64,000 nucleotides of DNA from ZC4RG29 sp035304385 (GTDB lineage: Bacteria > Bacteroidota > Bacteroidia > Cytophagales > Cyclobacteriaceae): NCBI GenBank assembly GCA_035304385.1, contig DATGQD010000041.1:62001-126000 (forward strand), written 5' to 3'. Of the stretch, positions 24,899 through 34,578 are shown one piece after another (the first letter of the stretch is position 1; the number at the start of each line of letters is the position of its first letter). Made by a program: the position numbers and the translations under genes. Below the pieces are notes generated by a model. The model did no database searches and was not told where the DNA came from. It worked only from the letters and a program-made list of their open reading frames with translations.

Positions 24899-25618
24899 TT
24901 GGCACGACTTAGCGTCAATATTAACAAATTTGCCACACTCCGGAACTCGCGTGGCGGGAATAATCCCGATGTATTGAAAGTGGCCGCCGACTGTGAGAAA
25001 TTCGGCGCCGAAGGCATCACCATACACCCGAGGCCCGACGAACGCCACATCCGATACACCGATGCGATAGCGCTGAAAGACATCGTTACCACCGAATTCA
25101 ATATCGAAGGCTACCCGGACGAGCGTTACCTGCGCATCATCCGGGAGGTTATCCCCGCCCAGGCCACCCTGGTCCCCGACGCTCCGGATGCGATCACCTC
25201 CAACAGCGGGTGGGATACGCTCCAGCACGCCTCATTTCTGAAGGATGTCATCGCGGAGATCCACACGCTCGGGGTTCGCGTTTCGGTATTTGTCGACCCC
25301 GTCCCCCGGATGGTTGAAGGCGCCGCCCACGTAGGAGCGGATCGCATCGAACTCTACACCGAGCCGTACGCGCGCGAGTTTGCCGTGAACAAGGAGGTGG
25401 CCATCAAGCCCTATGTCGAGAGCGCCCGCGTTGCGCAGGAAGTCGGGCTGGGCATCAATGCCGGACACGACCTCAGCCTGGAGAACCTGGGCTTTCTTGC
25501 CGCGAGCCTTCCCCGGCTGGATGAAGTGTCGATCGGTCACGCGCTGGTATGCGATGCCCTTTACCTCGGCCTGGAAAATACCATTCAGCTCTACCTCAGG
25601 GCGCTGAAGACGGCATAA
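24899..25618 (+). CDS. pdxJ: Pyridoxine 5'-phosphate synthase PdxJ
   Basis: Condenses 1-deoxyxylulose 5-phosphate with 3-amino-2-oxopropyl phosphate to make pyridoxine 5'-phosphate. The TIM-barrel hallmarks are intact: SVNINKFATLRNSRGGNNPDV at the N-terminus, EGITIHPRPDERHIRYTD, and GINAGHDLSLENL with GHALVCDALYLGL near the end. Length of 239 aa is typical. The start is TTG, since the conserved block begins three codons later and no ATG is available. Confidence 0.96.
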   Translation: MARLSVNINKFATLRNSRGGNNPDVLKVAADCEKFGAEGITIHPRPDERHIRYTDAIALKDIVTTEFNIEGYPDERYLRIIREVIPAQATLVPDAPDAITSNSGWDTLQHASFLKDVIAEIHTLGVRVSVFVDPVPRMVEGAAHVGADRIELYTEPYAREFAVNKEVAIKPYVESARVAQEVGLGINAGHDLSLENLGFLAASLPRLDEVSIGHALVCDALYLGLENTIQLYLRALKTA

Positions 25619-25680
25619 TCCCGGTTTTCACCAGGGGTAATTCCAGCGACAAACCCTTAGCTATTGTCTGGGCCATCTCT

Positions 25681-25688
25681 TATTTTTG
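25681..25688 (+). promoter_or_regulatory. glyA promoter, -7 box
   Basis: TATTTTTG, a perfect -7 box, 55 bases before the glyA ATG, implying a leader of about 50 bases. A TTG at 25664-25666 is somewhat too close for a standard -33 box. Confidence 0.5.
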
Positions 25689-25743
25689 CGGCCGGTTCAA
25701 ACCACCTCCATAAAACCCTGCATCCGCTTAATTATACTTCTCA

Positions 25744-27015
25744 ATGAAACGCGACAAAGTTGTATTTGATCTTATTGCACAGGAAAAGAAACGCCAACAG
25801 GACGGCATCGAGCTGATTGCCTCGGAGAACTTCACTTCGCCCCAGGTCATGAAAGCCATGGGCTCGGTTCTTACGAATAAATACGCCGAGGGCCTTCCCG
25901 GCAAACGATACTATGCAGGATGCCAGGTGGTGGACGAGGTTGAACAGCTGGCCATCGACCGGGCATGCGAATTGTTCGGCGCTACCTGGGCCAACGTCCA
26001 GCCCCATTCCGGCGCACAAGCCAACGCTGCGGTCATGCTCGCCTGCCTGAAACCCGGCGACAAAATTTTGGGATTCGATCTTTCACACGGCGGCCACCTT
26101 ACACACGGTTCGCCCGTCAACTTTTCCGGGAAATTGTATCAGCCCGTTTTCTACGGCGTGGAAGAAGAAACCGGAACGATCGACTTCGACCGCGTGATTG
26201 AGATCGCAGAACGCGAAAAACCGAAACTGATCATTTGCGGCGCGTCGGCCTACAGCCGCGACTGGGACTATAAGAAATTACGCGAAGCCGCTGATCGCGT
26301 CGGTGCACTGCTCATGGCCGACATCGCGCATCCCGCGGGCCTGATCGCACGCGGACTCCTGGCCGACCCCATGGAGCACTGCCATATCGTGACAACGACC
26401 ACGCACAAGACCCTGCGTGGTCCGCGCGGCGGGATGATCCTGGTAGGGAAAAATTTCGATAACCCCTGGGGTCTGAAAACGCCGAAGGGAGAGCTTCGGA
26501 AGATCACTTCCGTACTCGACTCAGGTGTCTTCCCCGGCACACAGGGCGGACCCCTGGAGCACGTGATCGCCGCTAAGGCGGTTGCCTTTCATGAAGCCTT
26601 GTCCGATGCATACATGGAATACGTAGTGCAGGTAGCGCGCAACGCAAAGGCTATGGCTCAGGCACTTGTGGAGCGCGGCTATAAAGTGATCTCAGGTGGC
26701 ACCGATAACCATCTTATGCTTATCGACCTTCGCCCGAAGAAGCTCACCGGTAAGCAGGCCGAAGAGGCACTGGTTCGGGCCGACATCACAGTCAACAAGA
26801 ACATGGTACCCTTCGACACACAATCGCCTATGGTTACATCCGGTATCCGGATCGGTACGCCCGCGGTGACCACACGGGGCATGAAGGAAAAAGACGTAGT
26901 GAAGATCGTAGACCTGATCGATGAAGCCCTGCAGAAACCTACGGACGACAAGCACCTGAAAAACGTACGGCAGAAAGTGCGTCGGTTGACACGTCGTTTT
27001 CCCTTGTATGCCTGA
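25744..27015 (+). CDS. glyA: Serine hydroxymethyltransferase
   Basis: PLP enzyme interconverting serine plus tetrahydrofolate with glycine plus 5,10-methylene-THF, the main one-carbon source. ELIASENFTSPQV lies near residue 20; the PLP lysine is K222 in VTTTTHKTLRGPRGG; further landmarks are LPGKRYYAGC and HAYSRD-like GASAYSRDWD. Length of 423 aa is normal. It depends on the PLP made via pdxJ just upstream; tatC follows after 21 bases. Confidence 0.97.
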   Translation: MKRDKVVFDLIAQEKKRQQDGIELIASENFTSPQVMKAMGSVLTNKYAEGLPGKRYYAGCQVVDEVEQLAIDRACELFGATWANVQPHSGAQANAAVMLACLKPGDKILGFDLSHGGHLTHGSPVNFSGKLYQPVFYGVEEETGTIDFDRVIEIAEREKPKLIICGASAYSRDWDYKKLREAADRVGALLMADIAHPAGLIARGLLADPMEHCHIVTTTTHKTLRGPRGGMILVGKNFDNPWGLKTPKGELRKITSVLDSGVFPGTQGGPLEHVIAAKAVAFHEALSDAYMEYVVQVARNAKAMAQALVERGYKVISGGTDNHLMLIDLRPKKLTGKQAEEALVRADITVNKNMVPFDTQSPMVTSGIRIGTPAVTTRGMKEKDVVKIVDLIDEALQKPTDDKHLKNVRQKVRRLTRRFPLYA

Positions 27016-27036
27016 TCGTCATAATTGTCCGGGGCA

Positions 27037-27894
27037 ATGAAAGAGGATGAAAAGGAGATGTCTTTCCTCGATCATCTCGAGGAGCTGCGGTGGCACGTAA
27101 TCCGTTCGCTGGGCGCGATTCTCGTTTTCATGATCCTCGCTTTTGTCTTTCACCGGGAGATTTTCGACAACGTCATATTCGGCCCTGCCCGGCCCGACTT
27201 CCTCTCCTTCCGCGCTTTGTGTAAACTAGGCCACCTCATCGGGTTTGAAGAAGCCATGTGCATAAAGGAAATTCCGATGAAGATCCAGAATCGCCTGATG
27301 ACCGGGCAGTTCACTATGGCGCTTACCTCGTCATTCATTATCGGTCTCATCGTGGCGTTCCCCTACGTGGCCTGGGAAGTCTGGCGGTTTATCAAGCCGG
27401 GATTGCATTCCAATGAGCGGAAGTATTCAAGGGGCGCTGTTGGTGCAATTTCAACGCTATTCTTCCTGGGCGTATCATTTGGATATTACGTGATGTGCCC
27501 CGTGTCCGTATACTTTCTCGCGTCATTCCAGATCAGCGAGCTTATCCAGAACGAGTTCGACATTGTCTCTTATGTAGGGACCGTAGTAACGCTCGTATTT
27601 GGCAGCGGGCTCCTCTTTCAACTCCCTGTGGTTGTCTATTTCCTGGCCAGGGTCGGCATTGTAACGGCCGATATGCTACGGGCTTTCCGCAGGCACGCCA
27701 TTGTTGTGATCCTTGTAATAGCGGCGGTCATTACGCCGCCGGATCCTATTAGTCAGAGTATCGTCGCAATCCCGCTATACATGCTATACGAATTCAGCAT
27801 TGTCATCGCACGCTTTGTAGAGCGTCGTAAGGCTGAGGACGAGGCGGAAGAAGAAGCGCGCGACGCAGCAATGAACAACACCGATGAAACCTAA
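27037..27894 (+). CDS. tatC: Sec-independent protein translocase TatC
   Basis: Core receptor of the twin-arginine translocation system. The conserved N-terminus MSFLDHLEELRWHVIRS leads into helix 1; six membrane helices follow with AFPYVAWEVWRFIKPGLHSNERKY in the first cytoplasmic loop and AVITPPDPISQ before helix 6. Length of about 285 aa is usual. The ATG at 27037 is used; a TTG four codons earlier is less likely. A charged tail overlaps rpiB by 11 bases. tatA/B are not in the window. Confidence 0.95.
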   Translation: MKEDEKEMSFLDHLEELRWHVIRSLGAILVFMILAFVFHREIFDNVIFGPARPDFLSFRALCKLGHLIGFEEAMCIKEIPMKIQNRLMTGQFTMALTSSFIIGLIVAFPYVAWEVWRFIKPGLHSNERKYSRGAVGAISTLFFLGVSFGYYVMCPVSVYFLASFQISELIQNEFDIVSYVGTVVTLVFGSGLLFQLPVVVYFLARVGIVTADMLRAFRRHAIVVILVIAAVITPPDPISQSIVAIPLYMLYEFSIVIARFVERRKAEDEAEEEARDAAMNNTDET

Positions 27895-28321
27895 GATTAT
27901 GCTCGGAAGCGATCACGCCGGCTTCCATATGAAACAGGCGCTGAAAGAGTGGATGATAGCCAAAGGTTACGAAGTGGAAGACTTTGGCGTGCTGTCCGAT
28001 TCCCCGGCAGACTATCCCGACATCGCACACCCGGTTGCGGAACGTGTGTCGGACGACCCCACATGCATGGGCGTCCTGCTTTGCGGCAGCGGCAATGGTG
28101 TTGCCATCACGGCGAACAAGCACGCCGATATACGCGCTGCGATTTGCTGGAACGATGAGTTGGCATCCCTGGCGCGTCTTCACAACGACGCCAACATACT
28201 CTGTATTCCCGCGCGCTTCGTGACTAACGAAACGGCCATGAGTATGACGGATCGGTTTCTCAACACAACCTTTGAAGGAGGCCGGCACCAAAGACGCGTC
28301 GATAAGATGCGTTGTATGTGA
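27884..28321 (+). CDS. rpiB: Ribose 5-phosphate isomerase B
   Basis: Interconverts ribose 5-phosphate and ribulose 5-phosphate, linking the pentose phosphate pathway to nucleotide synthesis. RpiB/LacAB hallmarks: GSDHAGFHMKQAL at 8-20, DYPDIAHPVAERV, catalytic Cys67 in GVLLCGSGNG, and HNDANILCIPARF. Length of 145 aa is normal. It overlaps the tatC end by 11 bases, so the two share a transcript. Confidence 0.95.
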   Translation: MKPKIMLGSDHAGFHMKQALKEWMIAKGYEVEDFGVLSDSPADYPDIAHPVAERVSDDPTCMGVLLCGSGNGVAITANKHADIRAAICWNDELASLARLHNDANILCIPARFVTNETAMSMTDRFLNTTFEGGRHQRRVDKMRCM

Positions 28322-28334
28322 GGCACGCTGGGAA

Positions 28335-29780
28335 CTATTGAACCGCTACGTAGCGTCCCGGTCCTGCTTCCCGATACATATCGCGAAGGCGCGGAATGCG
28401 ATCGAAGACCGCATCCATCCGACGATCAGGATCGATAATAACATCAGGCCGGTCGCTGAAGCCCTCGTTGATCGCGATCACATTCTCGTAATAGTTTAGC
28501 CCGGTAAAGACAGGTTCCGCCAGATTCCAGTCAAGAAAAGGTGTTGCGAGCGAATTGCCCGCATACCAGGAAACGTCGGCCGTCAGCACCAGCACTTTCT
28601 TTCCCGATACATCGCGATCTTCCTCGACAACCCGCAGTCGACTGTAATCGATCATGTCAATCTTGTCGTATCGGCTCAGCATGCTTACAACAAACACGCC
28701 GATCAGCAACATCCAGAGGCTCCATTCGGCCAGCCGTCTACGGCGGATGAGCAGAAAAAGGTGACTCACAAAATAGCTGAATGCCGGCACCAGGGCAATG
28801 AGGCTTTGCGGACGCCGATCGCTGGTATGCATGATGTATATCACGGCGAACGCGGTCCACAGGAGCATGCTCTGAAAAATCTGGGACTGGTATTTAGAGA
28901 ATCTCGCCTCGCTGTTCATCATAAGGATGGCCACTGCAAGGAAGAATGCGGGCACAAGACTCAGGTAGATCAATCCGCGCACCGACATCAAAGCTGTTGC
29001 GCCAAACGTCAGATTCGGCACATAGAAATACTGCATGAGCGGTCTCATATCGTCGGTGACGAAGTAAAGGGAGATCAGCAGGAGATGCGGCAGGGCGAAA
29101 CCCATCGTCAGCAGCACGAATATCCTCAGGTCTCGTCGTGAATACAATATCACGATGATGCCGGCCACCGGGTAAAAAAGCCAGTACTCAAAGCTGCACA
29201 GCGACGCCAGGCTGACGAACACACCCATGGCCAGCACACGGTCGTCGCGCTTGGTTCGAAATTCCAGTTCTGAGAGGAGGTGATTGAGTGCCAGGAGAAG
29301 AAAGCCCAGGCCGATCAGTTCGCCCGTCAGCGCCAGCGTATCATAGGAAAAGGCCATGAATACGATAAAGACCAGCGAGGGAACGTACGTGTTCTCGGAA
29401 AACACTTTCCGGTTAATGAACATCGAGCCGATGTAGACAGCCTGGCTCAGGATAATGAGAAAAGCCACCACATGACGCGCAGTCAGGCTGCGCCCGAAGA
29501 TCAGGTCCATGAGACCGTAGAACCACGCAGCAAGCGGGCCGGTCGTGTCGGCAATACCGGTGAACGGCGCCGCACCGGCACTAATTTTCTCGCCGATAAG
29601 GATACTCACCAATTCGGGCACGCTCATCGGCGGTGAAGCAACGATTCCCGGAATGAACAGAATTCCTGCGATCACCAGGAGACCGATAAGCCGGTACGGA
29701 TCATTGATGCGAAAGTAGCGAAGCAACGGATGCGCGATTTCGGCATAAATTAGAGCAGCTTTTTCAAAGTAAGGAAGCAA
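28335..29780 (-). CDS. Polytopic membrane protein of unknown function
   Basis: Protein of 481 aa with about ten to twelve hydrophobic helices in the first ~390 residues, then a soluble C-terminal domain of ~90 residues (from about VSGKKVLVLTADVSWY). The early extracytoplasmic loop contains acidic residues and GIADTTGPLAAWFYG, reminiscent of GT-C glycosyltransferases that use polyprenyl-phosphate sugars, or of the Bacteroidota family DUF6427. Neither assignment is secure. It is a single gene converging on rpiB with 13 bp between stops. Confidence 0.75.
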   Translation of the reverse strand: MLPYFEKAALIYAEIAHPLLRYFRINDPYRLIGLLVIAGILFIPGIVASPPMSVPELVSILIGEKISAGAAPFTGIADTTGPLAAWFYGLMDLIFGRSLTARHVVAFLIILSQAVYIGSMFINRKVFSENTYVPSLVFIVFMAFSYDTLALTGELIGLGFLLLALNHLLSELEFRTKRDDRVLAMGVFVSLASLCSFEYWLFYPVAGIIVILYSRRDLRIFVLLTMGFALPHLLLISLYFVTDDMRPLMQYFYVPNLTFGATALMSVRGLIYLSLVPAFFLAVAILMMNSEARFSKYQSQIFQSMLLWTAFAVIYIMHTSDRRPQSLIALVPAFSYFVSHLFLLIRRRRLAEWSLWMLLIGVFVVSMLSRYDKIDMIDYSRLRVVEEDRDVSGKKVLVLTADVSWYAGNSLATPFLDWNLAEPVFTGLNYYENVIAINEGFSDRPDVIIDPDRRMDAVFDRIPRLRDMYREAGPGRYVAVQ

Positions 29781-29842
29781 TTAACCGAAATTTTGTACAT
29801 CTGACAGACAACGGTAAACAACCCCACTGCCGTTTATTATGG

Positions 29843-29850
29843 TATATTTG
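29843..29850 (+). promoter_or_regulatory. rbfA promoter, -7 box
   Basis: TATATTTG ends four bases before the rbfA ATG at 29855, so the transcript would start at or next to the start codon. No TTG box is seen at the standard upstream position. Confidence 0.5.
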
Positions 29851-29854
29851 CAGT

Positions 29855-30238
29855 ATGCCAGGGACAACACGTCAGCATAAGTTCGCCCGCCTGATCCAGA
29901 AGGAGATCAGCGAGATTTTCCAGCAGGACAAGCGCGGGTATCTCGGCAACGCATTTGTCACGATCGCCGATGTCCAGGTCAATCCAGACCTGAGCATTGC
30001 CCGTATCTATGTGAGCATGATGTTGCAGGACGACAAAGCGGCGATCCTTCGGCGCATCGAGTCACACAAAAAGGAAATCCGCCGCGATCTCGGCAACCGC
30101 ATCGGGAAGCAGGTGCGCATCGTGCCTGAGCTGATCTTTTATGTCGACAAAGTGGAGGAGGAGGCCATGCGTATTGAAGCGCTGATTCGAAGCCTTAACA
30201 TCCCACCCGCCCCGGACGACTCCAACAAATCAACGTGA
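29855..30238 (+). CDS. rbfA: 30S ribosome-binding factor RbfA
   Basis: Small KH-fold protein that assists late 16S rRNA 5'-end maturation and cold-shock ribosome assembly. The 127-residue product has the family pattern: RLIQKEISEIFQQD helix, ITIADVQVNPDLSIARIYVS-like strands, and the RRDLGNRIGKQVRIVPELIFYVDK segment. The next gene, an FtsX-like permease, starts six bases after its stop. Confidence 0.93.
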   Translation: MPGTTRQHKFARLIQKEISEIFQQDKRGYLGNAFVTIADVQVNPDLSIARIYVSMMLQDDKAAILRRIESHKKEIRRDLGNRIGKQVRIVPELIFYVDKVEEEAMRIEALIRSLNIPPAPDDSNKST

Positions 30239-30244
30239 CCTGCA

Positions 30245-31468
30245 TTGAAACTGCCGCTTTTCATCGCCGGACGATATCTCTTTTCAAAGAGGAAAAAGAA
30301 CTTCATTAATATTATTTCGATCATTTCAGTGCTGGTGGTAGCTATCATTACCGCGGCGTTGATTATCGTGCTTTCCGTGTTCAACGGCCTGGAAGAACTT
30401 CTTCGCTCATTGAACAACTCGTTTGATCCGCCCCTCAAGGTCGAAGCCGTCGCAGGCAAGTCGTTCGAAGTAACGGATGCGCTGCGCGATAAGATCAAGG
30501 CGATCGAGGGCGTAGACGTGGTCACTGAAGTGGTGGAAGATTTCGCCTACGTCCGCTACCGCGATGCCAACCAACTCGTCATGCTGAAAGGCGTAAGTGA
30601 GAATTTCATCGAGCAGCAACGGATAGATGAAAACATCGTTATCGGCGATGTCGCCTTGCATCGCGACGGTGTTCCCCTGGCGATCGTCGGCATGGGTATC
30701 CGCAACACACTTTCCATCGACGTGGGGGAGACGCTGCACGCAATGCACGTCTACTACATTCGGAACACGCAAAGTGCAACCATTGACCCCTCGCGACTTT
30801 ACACACAAAAGCGAATTTATCCCGGCGCCGTCTTTTCCATCATTCAGAATCTTGACGACAACTACGTCATCGTTCCACTGGACTTTGCTGTCGACTTGCT
30901 CGACTATGGCGACCGGCGAACGTCACTCGAAGTCAAGGTCACGAATGAAGGTTTAACGAACCGGGTACAGGCTCAGTTGCAACAGGTGTTGGGTGACGGC
31001 TTTCGTGTACTGAACCGTGAACAGCAACACAAAGACCTTTACAAGCTGTTGCGCATGGAGAAGTTGTTCGCCTTTCTGGCTTTGGCGTTGCTGCTTTGTA
31101 TCGGATCGATCAACATCTTTTTTACCCTTATGATGCTGGCGCTGGATAAGAAACGCGATGTCTCCATCCTTGCCGCTATGGGCGCTCAACTCAAGACCAT
31201 CAGGAACATATTCCTTCTCGAGGGGGGACTGATTGCCATTATGGGAACCATGCTCGGTCTTGCAATAGGCAGTGCGTTATGCATCCTTCAGCGCAACTAT
31301 GGGCTGGTGTCTATGGGCATGGAATCCGCCGTCATGGAGGGGTACCCGGTGAAGCTTGTCTTCCACGACATCCTTTACGTGGTCATCACCATGTGCATCA
31401 TCACTTTCTTCATTTCCTACCGCCCGGCTACGCTCGCCACCCGCTTTTCCTCTGTGCAGCATCTTTAA
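30245..31468 (+). CDS. LolC/E-like FtsX-family ABC permease subunit
   Basis: Membrane subunit of 407 aa with one helix near residues 20-45, a large periplasmic MacB-like core (about 50-270), and three C-terminal helices with the FtsX domain. The N-terminus FIAGRYLFSKRKKNFINIISIISV is the LolC/LolE hallmark, suggesting lipoprotein release from the inner membrane; the matching LolD ATPase is not adjacent. The start is TTG, six bases after the rbfA stop, since the conserved block begins immediately. Confidence 0.88.
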   Translation: MKLPLFIAGRYLFSKRKKNFINIISIISVLVVAIITAALIIVLSVFNGLEELLRSLNNSFDPPLKVEAVAGKSFEVTDALRDKIKAIEGVDVVTEVVEDFAYVRYRDANQLVMLKGVSENFIEQQRIDENIVIGDVALHRDGVPLAIVGMGIRNTLSIDVGETLHAMHVYYIRNTQSATIDPSRLYTQKRIYPGAVFSIIQNLDDNYVIVPLDFAVDLLDYGDRRTSLEVKVTNEGLTNRVQAQLQQVLGDGFRVLNREQQHKDLYKLLRMEKLFAFLALALLLCIGSINIFFTLMMLALDKKRDVSILAAMGAQLKTIRNIFLLEGGLIAIMGTMLGLAIGSALCILQRNYGLVSMGMESAVMEGYPVKLVFHDILYVVITMCIITFFISYRPATLATRFSSVQHL

Positions 31469-31563
31469 CGAATCCAGACGAATTATTTCGAAAAAATCGC
31501 GCAAATCCTCGGCATTTCGACGTATTTTGCAGGTTCGTTAAGTCACCCGAAGCCACGGTTTCT

Positions 31564-34491
31564 ATGAAGGTGTCTGCTTCCCAGCCGTTCCAAATCGTCT
31601 ATTCGTTGTATTTACACGAATACCTGGGATTTATCTTCGAATCTTACGTGGTGCATCTGGACGAAAAGGGAAAGCTCACCTTTCAGCATCAAAACATTTC
31701 AACGAAGAATGCCCGCGAATTCTCGCGTGGTCTCGACGATCGCGATTTCGAGCTGATCGAGATTGTGGATTCTATGCAACAGGAGACCGTCGTCAGACGC
31801 TTTCACAATAAGTTCGTTAAACCTGAGGAATTTTTTCCCAAGGTGTACGACAAGGACAAAGGCAATGCCGCCCTCCGCGAGGAGATCGAAAACTACATGG
31901 AGCGGCACAGGAGTCGAATGCTGGAGCGGCTACGCGGCAAGAAGGTGTTCGAAATGGGCAACGATGGCGAACCCACATGGCGTCGGCTCGAAGTCCTCGA
32001 AAAGCGCGCCTCCATCCAGTTTCATTTCGTACGAACAGCGGAGCATACAAACTACTATCCTACCGTATACTACGACGGGAAAAAGCTGGATCTGCTTAAC
32101 AAGAATGCTTATTTGATATGCAAAGATCCGGCATGGATGGTGTTGAACGGCAAGTTGTACGGTTTTGAAAAGCATGTCGACGGCAAGAAGCTGCTTCCTT
32201 TTTTCACCAAGAAGTTCGTCGTCATACCCAAGAATGTCGAGGAGACCTACTACAACCGGTTCGTTGCCCCGCTTATTGCAAGTTTTGATGACGTGGAGGC
32301 CAACGGGTTTCGGATCAACAAGAACGTGTATGACCCGCTTCCTGTCTTAACGCTTTCCGAACTCAGTACCGCACAGGGCCCCGATCTCTTTGGCAAGTCG
32401 GGTGAAGATAAAAGCGACGAGTCCGGAAAAATACTATTCGACCTGTCTTTCAAGTACGGCAAGCATCGCTTTCGCGGCGACAATTTCGGCCCCGTCAGCG
32501 TCACAGTAGAGCGACAGGGAAGTGATTACATTTTTCACCGCATTGCACGGCATACCGAAGCGGAAAAGAATTTTCTTCATACACTTCAAAAGCTCGGTCT
32601 TCCGATGAAGGGTTTCCGCGTGGCCATACCCAAGTCGGAAGCTTTCTCATGGCTGAACGAGAATCGGGTGAACCTGCTCAACCTCGGCTTCGAAGTAAGC
32701 CAACCAGAGGCGCGCGACAAAAAATACTTTGTCGGCAAGGCCGTGATTGAAGTCGAGGTCAAAGAAAGCATCGACTGGTTTGATATCAATGCCCGGATAC
32801 GGTTTGGCGAATTCGAGATTCCGTTCAAGGATCTGCGCAAGCTGATCCTTCGAAAAAAAGTTGAGTTCAAACTTCCCAACGGGGAGATTGCAATCATTCC
32901 CGACGTCTGGCTGACGAAGTACGCCGATCTGTTTGCCCTCAGCGAATCGGAAGGCTCCAATGAAAAGCCCGTCCTCAGAAAACACCACCTTAACCTGGTA
33001 CGCGAACTCGAAGAGGGCAACCTGGCCAAGGTGCAGCTTAGCGACCGGCTGCGTTCGCTCACATCGTTTTCCGGGATAAAAAATTATCCGGTTCCTGAAG
33101 GTTTCGTGGGCGAACTGAGACCGTACCAGAAGGCCGGCTACAATTGGCTTCGCTTCCTCAACGAATACCGGCTCGGCGGCTGCCTGGCAGACGACATGGG
33201 GCTGGGAAAAACCGTGCAAACACTGGCGCTGCTGCAATCAGAGAAGAACGCCGGGAATGGAACCACACTGCTTATCATGCCCACGTCCCTCATTTACAAT
33301 TGGGAGATGGAGGCCGCTAAATTCACGCCCTCGCTGAAGGTCCTGACCTATACCGGCACGCTGCGCAATAAAGACATCCAACGCTTTGCACGCTATGACC
33401 TGGTGCTCACCTCGTATGGCATTACGCGGCTCGATGTGGATCTGCTCAAACAGTTTGCCTTTAACTACGTTATCCTCGACGAATCACAGGTAATCAAGAA
33501 TCCTACATCCAATATTGCCAAGGCGGTCAGGGAACTGCGCTCACGCAATCGGTTGGTTCTCACCGGGACACCTTTGGAAAACACCACGCTCGATCTGTGG
33601 TCTCAGATCAGCTTTATCAATCCCGGGCTGCTGGGGACGCAATCTTACTTCCGGAACGAGTATCAGAATCCGATAGAAAAGAAAGGCGATGAGGCGAAAT
33701 CAAAACGCCTCAATGCGGTGATCAAGCCCTTCCTGCTGCGGCGTCATAAATCGCAGGTGGCCACCGAGCTTCCCGAGAAGGTAGAGCATGTCCAGTATTG
33801 CGAGATGACGGCCGAGCAAGAGCGCCGCTACGAAGAGGTTAAGGCCTACTACCGCGGAAAGATCCTGAATATGATCGATCAGGAAGGGATCGGCAGCAGC
33901 CGTTTTATGATCCTGGAAGGTCTCACCAAGCTGCGTCAACTTGCTAACCATCCTCGCATGGTGGAGCAGTCGTATACGGGCGATTCGGGAAAGCTCGAAG
34001 ACATTACCCACATGCTGGAGAACGCGCTCTCGGAAGGGCACAAGGTTTTGGTGTTTAGCCAGTTCGTCAAGCACCTCGGCATCGTGCGGAATTTCCTTAA
34101 ATCGGCGCGCATCGATTATGCCTACCTCGACGGCTCAAGTGTCGACCGAAAGGAGCAGGTCCAGCGATTCAATCGCGATCCCAACCTAAGGGTATTCCTG
34201 ATCTCCATTAAGGCTGGCGGGTTGGGCCTTAACCTGACGGAAGCCGACTACGTCTTCATCCTCGATCCCTGGTGGAACCCTGCGGTAGAGGCCCAGGCTG
34301 TCGACCGGGCGCATCGGATCGGCCAAAAGAAGAAGGTGTTCACCTACAAGTTCATCACCCGGAATTCCGTCGAAGAAAAAATTCTTACCCTCCAGAAGAA
34401 AAAACTCAAGCTATCTTCGGACCTTATCACCACGGAAGAAAGCTTCATGAAGCAACTCACCCGTGAAGACATCGAGCTCATGCTTGACTAA
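31564..34491 (+). CDS. SNF2/Rad54-family DEAD/DEAH-box ATPase
   Basis: Large SNF2-type DNA translocase of 975 aa. The C-terminal ~430 residues hold all helicase motifs: I DDMGLGKT (about 542-549), Ia, II ILDESQ (about 639), III LTGTPLEN, then motifs IV-VI ending VDRAHRIGQ. Motif II reads DESQ instead of the common DEAH/DEGH. The N-terminal ~540 residues are typical of Bacteroidota homologues and show no SWIM zinc motif. It may remodel protein-DNA or RNA polymerase complexes. The ATG at 31564 is used; the frame extends upstream into the permease gene without support. Confidence 0.9.
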   Translation: MKVSASQPFQIVYSLYLHEYLGFIFESYVVHLDEKGKLTFQHQNISTKNAREFSRGLDDRDFELIEIVDSMQQETVVRRFHNKFVKPEEFFPKVYDKDKGNAALREEIENYMERHRSRMLERLRGKKVFEMGNDGEPTWRRLEVLEKRASIQFHFVRTAEHTNYYPTVYYDGKKLDLLNKNAYLICKDPAWMVLNGKLYGFEKHVDGKKLLPFFTKKFVVIPKNVEETYYNRFVAPLIASFDDVEANGFRINKNVYDPLPVLTLSELSTAQGPDLFGKSGEDKSDESGKILFDLSFKYGKHRFRGDNFGPVSVTVERQGSDYIFHRIARHTEAEKNFLHTLQKLGLPMKGFRVAIPKSEAFSWLNENRVNLLNLGFEVSQPEARDKKYFVGKAVIEVEVKESIDWFDINARIRFGEFEIPFKDLRKLILRKKVEFKLPNGEIAIIPDVWLTKYADLFALSESEGSNEKPVLRKHHLNLVRELEEGNLAKVQLSDRLRSLTSFSGIKNYPVPEGFVGELRPYQKAGYNWLRFLNEYRLGGCLADDMGLGKTVQTLALLQSEKNAGNGTTLLIMPTSLIYNWEMEAAKFTPSLKVLTYTGTLRNKDIQRFARYDLVLTSYGITRLDVDLLKQFAFNYVILDESQVIKNPTSNIAKAVRELRSRNRLVLTGTPLENTTLDLWSQISFINPGLLGTQSYFRNEYQNPIEKKGDEAKSKRLNAVIKPFLLRRHKSQVATELPEKVEHVQYCEMTAEQERRYEEVKAYYRGKILNMIDQEGIGSSRFMILEGLTKLRQLANHPRMVEQSYTGDSGKLEDITHMLENALSEGHKVLVFSQFVKHLGIVRNFLKSARIDYAYLDGSSVDRKEQVQRFNRDPNLRVFLISIKAGGLGLNLTEADYVFILDPWWNPAVEAQAVDRAHRIGQKKKVFTYKFITRNSVEEKILTLQKKKLKLSSDLITTEESFMKQLTREDIELMLD

Positions 34492-34578
34492 TAGATCAAA
34501 AAACGTACAGTCTGGTTTTCAGGCCTATCATTTTTTTGAGCGCATCAACTTCAGCACTTTCAACACTTCAACATATCC

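Noticed and set aside
31279..31563. N-terminal extension of the SNF2 gene by 95 codons
   Set aside because: It lies over the FtsX-like permease end and gives a His/Pro-rich sequence unlike the family; ATG 31564 is the natural start.
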